DNA of 64,000 bases from Ciona savignyi (Eukaryota; Chordata; Ascidiacea; Phlebobranchia; Cionidae), in the NCBI GenBank assembly GCA_000149265.1, contig CH003204.1, positions 271,535-335,534 on the forward strand, in the 5' to 3' direction. Numbering within the stretch: the stretch's first letter is position 1; the number at the start of each line of letters is the position of its first letter. The position numbers and the translations under genes are program-made. Of this stretch, positions 12,001 through 22,408 are shown one piece after another. Under the pieces are notes generated by a model, which was not told where the DNA came from, made no database searches, and saw only the letters and a program-made list of their open reading frames with translations.

Positions 12001-15000
12001 ATTAAAGTTTGAAACGAATGGTTAACGCGACCGATACATATACCTACTCTTTAAAAAAAAACGGTCCTAGTGACGATCCCATCATGGCTTTGAAACTCGG
12101 ATAAAAAAAAATAAAAAAAATTTGAAGCTTGAAACGGTCGTGATGTGGCCGAATGGTTAGCGCGACCGATACATATACCAACCTATCCGAAAACGGCCTA
12201 AGTGACGAGCCCATCATGGGTTCGAACTTCTTCTTAGTAAAAAAAATCGAAGTTTAAAGTTGTTGACATCTGTAATTATTTGGCTGCAATAAACAGACAA
12301 TGTAAGTTTACACTTACTCTGCTTCGGTTAAGTTGTCTTCCCATAGTTGCTGAAACGCCCTTTTCAGTGTAATCATCTTAGACAGACGCTTATTTATTAT
12401 ACCTTACTACTATATGCCTACACGAGAATACAGGCGAAAATAATTATAACTCGGTAAAACGTCCTGTAAACAAGAGAGCATACATTTTACTAACTGGTAC
12501 GAGGAAACATGCTGTTTCAAGCCGCTTTGAGACCCTTTACATCAAACCCACAGAGAGCTCTACATTCACACAAAGCTTACATGCGTCATTGTACGAAGCA
12601 CATTGTATTGCTGCCTGTTTACACAGGAACGCATTATCGCCGATTGCCGTAGAAGCATTAAGCGCAACAAAAACTTTCTCTGCCGGTATAATCGCCTCTT
12701 CAATCGGTATTCTTATGGGAGAAATTGAGACCAACGCGTATTTGCAGAAGAAGGCAAGCTTTAAACCGAAATTTTCCAATATTTGAATCCGAAAGAGATT
12801 TTCTACTAGAATCGTTTTGAGGCCTATATTTTACCCATACATTACTTTTAACTTAGCGTTTTACTAACTTTTGACTGCGGTTATTGCGAAATCTGTCGAA
12901 ATTTTAAGCTACGTATCAACGTACTTAGGAAAAAAGGACAAACCAAACTGGTAACGCAATAAAACCCACTTCACAAGTCCTAACCCGGATGTGGCCACTT
13001 TATCAAATATCAGACCACAATTTAGGTTAGTATGAAGAGTGCTTCATATACCATGTCCTACGCACGAGTAAGCAATTAACATTATAAATTTTGTTATTGT
13101 TTTGTTCACTTATCATTTCGCTGGAAGCTTGCGCAATGACTTCAATTAAAATTCAGCTGGACGCTCAAGCTGCTGGTATTCACATTCTGATTGATAAGAC
13201 CTCACGTCAAAGTGCACTGGACTGCATGGTTATACTATTGTTATGCCCAGCTGCAACTGTTTTCGATCACGCCTGCCCTTTTGTCTATGTGCTGCATCTA
13301 TTACACAAGGCGTTTAAAATAGACTGGCGGTACTTTATTTGTACTGGCATTCGAATGGTCAAAGGAGCTATCGCATTATGCTGAGCCATGCTGGCTTATA
13401 GATTGAACAAACATAACATTTCCGTCGCTAGGACGGATCGAAAACCTGACAGGTGTTTTACTGCGTCGGGCAAAGGTAATAGATACTAACGTGCGAATTA
13501 TCAATTGCCTTCAGCACACTTTGCAATGTCTACCGGTGGCTGGATAAGCTAAATACCGTATCGAAAATCGGATCAGTTGTCTCTTAAATTCGGTCTTACT
13601 CTGGCCGTTGGCGCTTGCAACTGATTCGTATTTCAGCGGGTCGGCTTTATATACAGAACGCACTGACGAGAAGATACTGCCTGTTGTCGCTTGATAAAAC
13701 CGTCTTGATATGAATATTTTCCAAAACCGCAAAAACGGGTCAAGAGAGCCCTCTATACCGAAACGCGTGTATTTATATGCTTATTAGACGCGCCTGTTGT
13801 ATATTTAATACGTCGTTTACTTCCCTTAAAATATACCAGCAGTGAAGACACGGCAACCACTAAGTGGTAAGCTTTTTACATATATTCATAAACAATTGCT
13901 CGGTATTTCCCGTGCATTAAAGTTAAGACGATTGCGACAGAGCGGTTTTAACAGAGCAAACATGAAGTAGTCAATATTTATGTCCGACTTCTGTTTCTCC
14001 AATTGCGACAAAAGTCGGATCAAAGTCATCACGTGACATGTTATTAATAAAACGGGTTATACTTTAAGAATGATCTCATATTTTGTCGTAACACTTATCT
14101 TCGGGAAATTTCCCGTACTATACTGATTCAAGCGTCATTTCTCCTTGGGTTTTAAAATAAGATCTTTTATAATTCTATTAGCGGGCATGAAACAATATCA
14201 AAGTGTTTTAACGGCCAAAACAGATCAACTGCCGTTGGCATTATTTAATCTATACTTATGAACGACACAAGCTTGTATCCCAGACTTGAAAACAAATGTC
14301 ACTTTAAAATGCAACTTTAATATTCGCTTATCTAAACACTGCTTAAATATTTATAATCTGTTTGGAAAATTCGGTCACGTCAATATACCTGGCGTTGGTA
14401 AAACTATCAGGTGTCAGCTTCAGAGAAGCTTTTTCATCCTCCATGTTTTCATACTTGTCTCCGCAGCATCGTCTAGCGGTTAAACTTTTTCGCTTTCGGA
14501 ACAAAAGCAAGATCAGTGTGAGCACCATGGAGAACAAAACTCCTAATGTCACCAATTCTAGGGTTTCTACATAAAGAGTGCTAGAGTTAGTTTTGAACTA
14601 ATTTTTATAATATTGCCCAAAAAATATTATTCCAAATCGTTCTGTCCGACTGATAAGCTTGGTTGGTTAATGCGTCGCTTTACAGCCGAAGGGTGGCAGA
14701 TTCGGAACTGGTCGCTAGCTGGTCGGTTATGTCCTTGGGTAAGGCACTTAACGAACATTGCCTGAAGCTAGTGAAACGATGGGTTCTACCAAATTGAAGA
14801 AACGTGTAAATCATACCCAACACACTGTAATAGCTCCGGTAACTCGACGATGGGCTCGAGGTTATCTGACGTGTGTTAAACGCCCATTACGTTTTACCAT
14901 ACGATGGGATAAACTTGAATATTTTATCCCTATTTATAATATTTTTGCTGTTATGAATTAAAAAAATTTAATAAAATTTGGCTATAGCCCAATGCAATTC

Positions 15001-15124
15001 AACTTAATTAATTCGGTTACAGCTTACCTTTTTGAAAATGCTTGGTTGCTTCATTTGGAATAGTTGGAGTCTGAGGCAATTCCAAAGTTGAAGTGAATAT
15101 CGGTGGTACTTTTGTAGACGCCAT
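6039..15124 (-). CDS. SYT15: Synaptotagmin-15-like tandem C2 membrane protein, about 12 exons
   Basis: Exons in order: 15124-15028, 14566-14389, about 12359-12318, 11980-11812, 11131-11002, 10472-10364, 10112-10004, 8857-8717, 7761-7594, 7438-7312, 6853-6698 and 6265-6039, about 550 aa. A short Ser/Thr/Pro N-terminus is followed by one membrane helix (LVTLGVLFSMVLTLILLL), a basic Cys pair (RRCC), a Pro-rich linker, the GKIQPELYK motif that precedes C2A in this family, C2A (CGRLWFSVVYD to NEVLWRDLDD) and C2B (LGELKISLTYLPG to HWQEMLAHPS and RWHAL). The layout and the C2B end fit SYT15 best; SYT17 is the nearest alternative. Several Asp residues of the calcium loops are missing, which fits a calcium-independent trafficking role. 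The join of exons 2 and 3 is the weakest; an in-frame ATG at 12376 could give a shorter, soluble form. Confidence 0.8.
6311..6475 (+). repeat. Duplicate of GPCR coding tail plus SINE-A, in synaptotagmin intron
   Basis: Bases 6311-6357 repeat the last 15 codons and stop of the GPCR that ends at 5132, running directly into a SINE-A head as in the original. The SINE part then diverges from its twin but remains the same family and ends in GGTAAATAAAT. The copy lies in the intron between the last two synaptotagmin exons, on the opposite strand. Confidence 0.8.
6508..6622 (+). repeat. SINE-A copy
   Basis: Head CGGTTGTGTCGCCGAATGG, box-B-like GGGTTCGAAACTTGG and tail TAAATAAAAA. It lies in the same synaptotagmin intron as the preceding copy. 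Confidence 0.7.
6880..7258 (-). repeat. Cluster of decayed reverse SINE-A copies
   Basis: At least three degenerate reverse heads are visible, ending near 6985, 7138 and 7255 (for example GGCTACACGACCGT and AGCCACATGACCGT). They fill the intron between synaptotagmin exons 10 and 11. Confidence 0.55.
8035..8335 (+). repeat. SINE-B copy
   Basis: Well preserved head (GACCGAATAGCTCGGTGGGT and box-B-like GGTTTGAAAC), body (CACTTAGCGGACCC and ATGGTTAACGGGTTCTACC) and tail (AAATATGATTATTCTATCCT). Located in a synaptotagmin intron. Confidence 0.75.
9478..9520. repeat. AT-rich perfect palindrome
   Basis: The arms TATATTGCTATATATATA and its complement flank a central CT, giving a hairpin of about 20 bp per arm inside a synaptotagmin intron. 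Confidence 0.7.
9782..9986 (+). repeat. Two adjacent SINE-A copies
   Basis: The first copy, about 9782-9880, has TGTGGCCGAATGGTTAGTGC and GGGTTCGAAACTTGGC. The second, about 9899-9986, is more decayed. A further head fragment lies near 9738. Confidence 0.65.
10482..10602 (-). repeat. SINE-A flanked by a 16-bp target duplication at a splice site
   Basis: The identical 16-mer GGGCTGCCTGCGTTTG lies at 10466-10481 and 10603-10618, flanking a reverse SINE-A. On the minus strand the duplicated sequence contains the AG acceptor of a synaptotagmin exon (exon begins at 10472), so the acceptor now exists twice. Confidence 0.8.
10806..10992 (+). repeat. SINE-A with duplicated 3' half
   Basis: A full copy (head GTACGGTCGTGTGGCCGAAT) ends near 10930. 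A second 3' half follows at once (CGGTCCTGGTGACGATCCC, GGGTTCGAAACTTGGCCCGG, A-run). Confidence 0.7.
11257..11445. mobile_element. hAT-like MITE with 8-bp target duplication
   Basis: Terminal repeats begin CAGGTGTGGGCAAC and end GTTGCCCATGTCTG. The flanks are identical 8-mers, TGCTAGAC at 11249-11256 and 11446-11453. The interior is GC-rich near the ends (GGGCCGGTCAAAATCC). Related copies lie at 19783 and 42298. Confidence 0.8.
12013..12248 (+). repeat. Two tandem SINE-A copies
   Basis: A 5'-shortened copy (12013-12120) ends in an A-run, and a full copy (12133-12248) follows. Both have CGATACATATACC and a CATCATGG segment. Confidence 0.7.
14643..14950 (+). repeat. SINE-B copy
   Basis: Head TGTCCGACTGATAAGCTTGG, body CTTAACGAACATTGCC and GATGGGTTCTACCAAATTG, tail GGGATAAACTTGAATATTTT. 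Located in synaptotagmin intron 1. Confidence 0.75.
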
Positions 15125-16059
15125 TTTTGTTCTCTCTATGCACTGAACTTTACTGCCTACTCACCATGCCTAAATAAAAATTTTGTACAAACCTACCTGT
15201 AAAAAACATTTCAATCTTCCGGTTTTATTTTAACATTAATTTTTATATACACATCATTTGTCGTTGGCTATTGAGTATGTCAAGTACAATTGGTATTGAG
15301 CTAGCAAACTGCAAAAAAGTTGCCTGATCTACACATATTTGCGTTTCACTGCGGTATTATAAGTCCACGCCTTTGGTGTTAACTATAAAGTCAAAACGTA
15401 TAAGTCATTGTTGGTTTAAACTCGTTACGTTAAGTTATTGCAAAGAAAAGACCCGGATTTCGATCCAAATTTGGCCCGCAATGACGTCATAAATCGCCTT
15501 GTTTGTACAGAAAGGCGATTGTTCCTGATCCAGGTACCGTTTCTTGTGGGATAAGTGGTTGAAAAACTACTTCTCCCAAATTTGAAACGCACTTCAGATT
15601 TGTATTAACCTTTGATTTAAAGGTAAAGGTAAAGGTAAGTATAACCTATATACCAAATACCAAGTTATAACCGCCATTCCACCGTCTACGTCTAACTTAC
15701 TTTGACTGAATGAGGTCATGACCGTTCGACCTCCCCTGCCTTTTTCGACAACTTATCCCACAGTTGTTGACGTGAAGGCGATATACAGATTGAAGCTGCA
15801 GACCCGGTGTCTTATTGCAATCAGTTTCTGCATTGTGCTAGGCGGGTGTGTTTACTGGAGATCGAATAAACAGCGAGAGACTTTTTAAACTGGAGTGATA
15901 CTGTTATAACTGTACTTTACTGATACCATTATAACTGTACTTTACTGATACCAGTAACTGTACAGTACTGATACCAGTAACCGTTTTTCCTGTTACCGCT
16001 GACCGTTGTTTGTCAAAGTTTAGGCTTTAAGGGGTTAATTTGGTTGTGATTATTATAGA
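15125..16059. promoter_or_regulatory. Shared upstream region of divergent SYT15-like and PDZ-ZM genes
   Basis: These 935 bases separate two start codons that point away from each other, so promoters for both genes should lie here. GGTAAA triplets lie at 15620-15637. An imperfect array of CTGATACCA-TAACTGTACTT units lies at about 15895-15985. No TATA box was confirmed. The bases TATTATAG directly before the PDZ-gene ATG look like a 3' splice site, possibly for a 5'-UTR intron or a spliced leader. Confidence 0.45.
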
Positions 16060-19000
16060 ATGCCCTACGAGGTGTCTATGTCGGGCGGTAGCCCTTGGGG
16101 CTTCCGTCTTTCCGGCGGAGTCGTATCAGGAACACCAGTCTCCGTCTCACGGGTACGTTCATATGTATTTCACCATACTTACTTCTATATACGGTTAAGG
16201 TAAGTTTTCACACAACAGAAATGTCTATTTTGTATTTTTATAAGTCGTGTCGTGCTTCTGCTTCGTTTAAATCAGTACGACACTGCGGAAATACGGAAAC
16301 TGCGAAAAGGCGGAAATTTATACAAATCTGTCAAACAACCCTAACTGTACTGAGTTTAAACTAATGGGATGTAGAAATTGTCACAAATCACTTACCTTCT
16401 TAAGTATAATCTGCCATATAGGATATATTTTAACTATCTTTACATTTAGATTTCGTTGTTTTATATTTCTGTAATTTTCTTTTTTTTACCCGGGCTAAGT
16501 TTCGAACTAACAATATGCTCGAAGCTAAGCCTATTATATACAGTGGAACCCCGCTTGGAGACCACCTCGATAACACGACCACCTCATTATCAAGACCACT
16601 TTAGTACGGTCCCGAATAATTTACTATGGTAATGCATTGTATTCTGTTTCAATAACGCGACCACCCCGGTTTCCAGACCACGACCGCCATATTTTGGTCC
16701 AAAACTTCAAATTTGACCGCTTAAGTGACCACATGTGCTAAATAATTTGCCTTTGTCACCAAAATAACAAGGTTAAATTATATTTATGATCAAAACAATA
16801 AGAATAAATGAGCGCACACAAAAAATGTGGCAGACAGAACTGAATCCTACAAGATAAAATTAATTCACTCTGCAGTATAATGATAAAAATAATGGCATTT
16901 GGTGAAAAATTTAGTAAAAATGCAGACATTTAAGCTGCATATGACGACAACTTGCTGCAAATCAAAATTCACTAACACGACCACCCCGCTAACGCGACCG
17001 CTTGATCACGGTCCCATAGGTGGTCAGGTAAGCGGGGTTCTACTGTATATATATAATTCGCCATTTGTGCGGTTAACCATATGCCACGCGACCGTACGAT
17101 TTCCGTTTTTACCGAGCCAAGTTTCGAACACAGGATGGGCTCATCACTTGAACCGTTTTGTATAGATAGGTAGATATATGTATCGGTCGCGCTAACCATT
17201 TGGCCACACGACCGTACAGTAAGATTTCCGCTTCTTTTCTATCAAACTCCCTTTACCTTGCAGGTGACACCAGGCGGTAAAGCAGCTCAGGCGAACGTGA
17301 TGCAAGGAGATGTGTTGGTCGCGTTAAACACGACTTCCGTCAGCGACATGGATTTGCCCGAGATCATGGAACAAATCAAAATATCAGGCTGGACCCTGCA
17401 TTTGACGTTGTTGAGGTAATTCTCTTAAACGAACGTATTAATAAATGGGGGTAGATTAATAAACAGTCGTAACCGAACATATTAATAAATGGGGGAGTTG
17501 GGCTCATCACTTGTACCGCTTTTATATAGGTCAGTAGTTCTCTTAAATGAACGTATTAATAAATGGGAATTGTATAAATAAACAGTCGTAACCGAACATA
17601 TTAATAAATGAGGGAGTTGGGCTCATCACTTGTACCGCTTTTATATAGGTCGGTAGTTCTCTTAAATAAACGTATTAATAAATGGGAATGTATAAATAAA
17701 TAGTCGTAACCGAACATAATTAATAATAAATGGGGGAGAAACAATGTTTTTAAGCTGCTGGTGTACTGAACAACCGCCAATATAGGTTTAAATCAGGTGA
17801 AATTTCCCCACATTTGATCGGTCCGTTTAAACATCCGTATTTACATTCGGGCATTGTTTAAAATGAATAACATAAATAGATGGCGGTTTAATTTCCTAAA
17901 CGGTCGCTTATACAGGATGACCCGTAATGCAAACCACAATGCTTAATCGGGATTTTTTTTATTTGAGGGTGGCAAATGTATTAAAAACATCCGTGTAACG
18001 GATTCTCTTATATATTGTATATAGAGGGGCCGGTGCAGGAAAACCTTGACAATCTATCTTGCGTTGACGAAAGACAGTTGGCCTGTCATCTATTTTCGAC
18101 TATACACGTCGACAAGTCGCATGTGACAAAACGTAGTTTGACAACTGTAACGTGTGGACAGCTGACTCGTAGCCCACTTTTGTTCTAACTTCGTGAAAAG
18201 TTCACATTAAAACAATCGTCACATTACGGGTCTTCTCCCGAGTTACAACTATTACTCTATTTAGACGTAAAATAAATTAGCGCATTAGCGTGCTACTTTT
18301 AACATACTGTTACTCTATCACAGTGCTTTTTTTTAAATTATGTTTACCATACAACAGTGTAATTTTTTCGTTCATTTAAAACCATTGCCATCATAAACCA
18401 AACCACTTCTTTATAGTCAAGAAGAGGTTGAACACTCGGCGAAGAATAAACGCAAGTCAGAAGCCAATTTCACTTCTGTAACTCAACTGTAAGTTTTCGT
18501 TTCCAAGTCGTGCGTTATCTCTATGAAGGTTGGTCGCGTCAAGCGTGAGTCTGTCCTGTTTAAACCTTGTTGGGAAAAAAATGAAACGAGGGAAAGCGGG
18601 AAGGAGGGAAACTGCACACTAAAATAAAGATAATGACAGGGTAAAGTTACTTTTAAATAGATTTAGTAAGCAGTTTCCCCTTCCCGCTTTTCCTCCATTT
18701 AGTGTTGACCACCTTGTTCCGCCATTACATAAAATTTAATAAAATAAGCGCTTGGGAAATTTATGTACGTTCTCAATTTTCTAAAAACGCGTCGGTTAAT
18801 TTTAGGAACACACACTCAGGTATTCTCTGCTATAAGTTAAGGCAGTGCTTCGTAACCAGTGTACCGGACACACTGCTGTGCCGCGAGACAAAACTAGGTT
18901 TGCCAAGGAACAATTTTATTTTTTAAACACAGTTTTTACCAATTAAAAAGGATTTAAGTGTTTACACATTTAAATAGTATGGCTTTAAAAAACTTTTTTT

Positions 19001-22000
19001 TTATGTAATATCGAATGTATACAGCTTGTCAAAAGACCTTCCATTGTACAATTTTGATTCTAATGTGCCATCAAATTTAGAAAGCTTTTAAATGTGCTTA
19101 AGTGCAAAAAAAGATTGCGGAGCACTGGGTCAAGGGGTAAACTGGGTACGCGTTTTTTAATAGCTGAGTTCGAATGTTATTGAATGGCATATTTAGCCAA
19201 GAATGCTCAACTTTAGGCCAATCTGCAGTTTTCGTATCAATGTACACGAGATTGTAACCGAAGGTAATATGGATACTAAGACGCACTAAAAAAGCTTTTG
19301 CAACCCAAATACGGACACGTGTGTCTTTTACTTGTGCAAGACAACTCTCGATTTCTCTCTCAGGGTATCAATCAATAGTATTCCAACCTTCATACATGTT
19401 ACCTTGTTATTTTTGGATTATTTCGCATCTCTTTTTACAGCGAGAGGCCAAGGAGTCAGCTTGCAATGACGCCATGCAGGTATAACACGCAGTTGACACC
19501 TGTTATTCGTTGTTTGGAAACCCTGTCAACTTACTTTAATAATTAATGCTTTGCTTTTTGCAGCGAAAGACCATCAAGCAAATTAAGGTAGGAGATAAAA
19601 AGCATTTTAGATTGTCAAAAAAAACGTTGAGGTCGCGATTTTGAAACGTACAACTTCAATGTTAATTTTATCACTTCTTTGTTTCCGTGGCATATACTTG
19701 CGTAGCCATACTATATGTTAATCTACAACCGATTAAAGGGATAAGCACTCCTGTAATAAACCGAAATCAGTATATTCTAAATCAGGTATGAGCAACATAT
19801 GGCCAGCGGCCGGTTCGGCCTTTGAAGGGATTTTGACCGGCCCGCTGTATCCAACCATACCCTGTAATTAAGATATTGAACACTATTCAATAATCCGGCC
19901 CACCAACAATTTCATTTTCCCACATCTGGCCCACTCAGTAGAGAAGTTGCCCACACCTGGTCTAAATGCATACCTTTTTTTTTCTTTTTAACGAGCCAAG
20001 TTTCGAACACATAAAGGGGCCGTTACTCGAAACGTTTTTGTATATGTCGATATATGTATCGGGCGTGTTAACCATGCGGCCACACAACCGTAAAGAAATT
20101 GTATATCTTGATTCAGACAGCGTTCGCTGGGGAATAGACTCCCCGAGCGAAAAAAGAAAAAGCCTCTGCCCGATCACCCTGGCAACCATAGAAATCGTAA
20201 CATGCCTCGAATTGTAATAAAAGTAGGTCGGGCGAACACACAGCCAACCGAAGACTCTAGGTTTGTTACCACACTCAAAAAATATGGAGCACGGCATTTG
20301 TAAGCACACTTAACCTGTCACCTTACCGCACTCGCTGAAATGCTCACTTACATTGTTTCACGGTAGGCTTACTGCACAAAATCACGCGATAACATAGTTT
20401 GAAAAAGTTTGAAAATGCATTCCGTTATATTTGCATAATATGTTTATGCTAGTATATTTCTTCTGGGTTAATGGGCCTTTTTACCTAGCCAAGTTTCGAA
20501 CCCATGTTGGGCTCATCACTGTTTGTTGTATAGGTCTATATTTGTATCGGTCGCGCTAACCGTTCGGCTACAAGACCGTAACGGGATTTTTAAGATTCCA
20601 TACATTTCTGGTCCCAGTTTTACCGTGGAACATCCCATTATACCAATGTAGTAAATATAGTTTGTGATTATTAATGGTGTTTTATAGCTTCCACAATGGC
20701 GACGATGCTAATGTGTCGGTCAAATCTCACGAAGTATGTGACGACATCAGCCAACGCAGCGCTAGCCCTCTGGTGCCCCCTAAGCCGAAACCTCGCAAAA
20801 CAACACAACCGGTAGATGCTGATATGGAGCAGACGGAAATCTGCGATGAAAGGTTTTTGATGGTTTGATTGCTAAAATTCCCGTTTGTTAATCCTTTCTT
20901 GTTTTAGTGTTCCGAAAAAGAAAGTGCCAGATTTCATCAGACGACAAATTAAACCGACAAAAGCCTTGCCCAGTGAATTCAAGCCGCAGGTTTCTTGGCT
21001 GCACGTAAGTTATGTTGTTTCTTACTGTTTCAGATACATCTTCTTTACCAATTCTAAATCACTTATCTCTTCTCTTTTCCCATTGCCTTCTTCCCTCGTC
21101 TCTCCTTCTTCTCTCTTTCTTCATCGACGAAAACACAGGACAAGCTCCGTCTAAAACTGAAGCACGGAAGCGGAATGTTAGTTTCTTCATATCTTCCCAT
21201 ATATACTAGTCATATTCAACTAATTCCTAAACTGCCTTTTTCTTAGAACTGACCCTGGAAACTCACTGAAAGCGGCCGCGGCAGCCTACCCCTGTCAGCC
21301 CATTGAAATCGAGGGACCGGTCTCCGCAACTATTGTGCATGCCCAGTACAATACACCTGTGGGAATGTACAGCGCCAACCAGATTGTGAACACGCTCGTC
21401 TCAACTGCAGCTGCCAAAGGCGCCGAAGTTCCGGACGCTGGGGTGTTTGGGTATGGACGATTTAAAAAATAAGTTTTTTTTTGATAACTTGTTTGCATTT
21501 AGTTTGGTTGTATGGAAATCTATCCTGTATACCTCTGATTTCTGGCAACACTAATGAAACATAATGGGGGAAAATGCACACTAAAACCACAGAAAATAAT
21601 TCTAATTCTTTCCCAAACACTAATTACAACCCCAGATTTACCGTTCAATCCTTCACTTATAGTGGCGTTCTTAGAGTTGGTGCTCAATTAGGGCTCGAGG
21701 CTCTATTTTTCGATTAGCTGGTCAGAATTTTTGGAAGATACATTTAATTATTAAAAAGAAAAACAGCAAACACAGTTAACATCTAATGGTCAAAAAACAT
21801 TATACGAAAAGGCGGAAAAGCGCTTAGTGGTAAATAATAAAAAAAAATACTGAAAATCAAGTGCCATGTCCATTAGACGAGTGGTGGTCTGATAAAGGTG
21901 GCGTTTAAATAAAGGTTTTACGGTAACCCGAACTCTAACCCCAGCCATAACACTCACCCATACGTCCTATATTTTTTGTTCTACTGGGCAGTTTCCAGCA

Positions 22001-22240
22001 GTTTAGTTTTTATCCTTTCTGATTTTCGGGCTTCTAATGCAAAACCGTCCATTTTCAGCAAACCGAATTAACCTAAACCTTTCATCCCCCAGTGACCAGA
22101 ATGTACCCGTTGACACAAACACACCAACCTACCGACTGATCCACAAGACCGAACGATCCACACCTGTCCCAGTGCAGTCCAAGTCAATTCAAATCCTGGA
22201 CGCTCTGTTGGATTATGAGAACGGAGACCTACAACTTTAG
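16060..22240 (+). CDS. PDZ plus ZM-motif protein of the ALP/Enigma (PDLIM/Zasp) family lacking LIM domains
   Basis: Ten exons: 16060-16152, 17264-17415, 18417-18488, 19441-19479, 19564-19587, 20688-20852, 20908-21004, 21139-21176, 21247-21450 and 22093-22240; all phases agree, giving 343 aa. The N-terminal PDZ domain (about residues 1-82) has the PWGFRLSGG carboxylate loop and TPGGKAAQ. The middle is basic and Ser/Pro-rich (PLVPPKPKPRK). Near residues 250-270 lies the ZM motif (IVHAQYNTPVGMYS), which in ZASP-type proteins binds alpha-actinin rods. Relatives anchor kinases and actinin at Z-discs and stress fibres. The frame ends YENGDLQL-stop, and no LIM-type Cys/His exons occur before the opposing gene starts. 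Two tiny exons (39 and 24 nt) encode related ERP-S stretches. The exon 7 donor could be 15 nt earlier. Confidence 0.85.
16481..17095 (-). repeat. SINE-A interrupted by a nested MITE
   Basis: The tail half of a reverse SINE-A (TTTACCCGGGCTAAGTTTCG) lies before 16541 and its head half (GGTTAACCATATGCCACGCG) after 17045. The pogo-like MITE between them inserted into it. Confidence 0.65.
16541..17045. mobile_element. Pogo/Tigger-like MITE
   Basis: The left end CAGTGGAACCCCGCTT and right end AAGCGGGGTTCTACTG are inverted repeats. TA dinucleotides flank both ends, as expected for Tc1/mariner-superfamily insertion. Internal subrepeats (ACGACCACC) occur. About 505 bp with no transposase frame. Located in intron 1 of the PDZ gene. 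Confidence 0.8.
17113..17218 (-). repeat. SINE-A copy
   Basis: Well preserved reverse copy: TTTTTACCGAGCCAAGTTTC at the left, TATCGGTCGCGCTAACCATT, then TGGCCACACGACCGTAC at the right end. Confidence 0.8.
17405..17740 (+). repeat. Tandem repeat, about 125-bp unit, starting at an exon end
   Basis: Roughly 2.6 units with TTCTCTTAAA-GAACGTATTA, AACAGTCGTAACCGAACATA and GGGCTCATCACTTGTACCGC. The last segment resembles an internal piece of reverse SINE-A. The array begins at the splice donor of PDZ-gene exon 2. Confidence 0.75.
18569..18714. repeat. MITE, GGGAAAGCGGGAAGG family
   Basis: The left arm GGGAAGGAGGGAAACTGCAC and the right arm GCAGTTTCCCCTTCCCGC are imperfect inverted repeats. The outer ends resemble AACACTAAA/TTTAGTGTT. 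Related copies lie at about 40119-40378, 51185-51355 and 51580-51800, and a left arm at about 21560. Confidence 0.65.
18843..19126. mobile_element. hAT-like MITE, CAGTGCTTCG family
   Basis: Ends CAGTGCTTCGTAACC and GATTGCGGAGCACTG. The flanking 8-mers AGTTAAGG and GGTCAAGG agree at six positions. A sister copy lies at 45441-45721. Located in a PDZ-gene intron. Confidence 0.7.
19783..19959. mobile_element. hAT-like MITE with 8-bp target duplication
   Basis: Starts CAGGTATGAGCAACATATGG and ends GTTGCCCACACCTG. The flanking 8-mers are TTCTAAAT and GTCTAAAT. Same family as 11257 and 42298. Confidence 0.75.
19972..20095 (-). repeat. SINE-A copy
   Basis: T-run, ACGAGCCAAGTTTCGAAC, TATATGTATCGGGCGTG, then GCGGCCACACAACCGT. 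Confidence 0.7.
20480..20583 (-). repeat. SINE-A copy
   Basis: TTTTTACCTAGCCAAGTTTC, TTGTATCGGTCGCGCTAACC, then CGGCTACAAGACCGTA. Located about 100 bp before PDZ-gene exon 6. Confidence 0.7.
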
Positions 22241-22395
22241 ACTTTTCGCAAACTTTACACTAATCGACTTTCTGGAACTTTCTTTTTTTTGCAAAATGGA
22301 TATTAAAACCGGATTATGTAGCCGACATACAAACATTGCAAGCGCAAACTGAATTATTCTGTTCTTTGACAGAATATAAAAAGATTGTTGCTAAA

Positions 22396-22401
22396 ATTAA
22401 A
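22396..22401 (+). terminator. Probable poly(A) signal (ATTAAA) of the PDZ-ZM gene
   Basis: ATTAAA lies 155 bases after the stop codon and 8 bases before the stop codon of the opposing CIBAR gene. The two 3' ends therefore very likely overlap. Confidence 0.5.
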
Positions 22402-22408
22402 GCATGCT

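Noticed and set aside
12537..12786. Open frames on both strands of the same 250 bp
   Set aside because: They are mirror frames with no splice-site context, domain or link in phase to the neighbouring synaptotagmin exons.
13511..13732. Minus-strand 73-codon frame with a TATATAAA box inside
   Set aside because: It was considered as a synaptotagmin exon or promoter. Its phase does not match the exons on either side, and the start codon at 15124 makes an internal promoter unnecessary.
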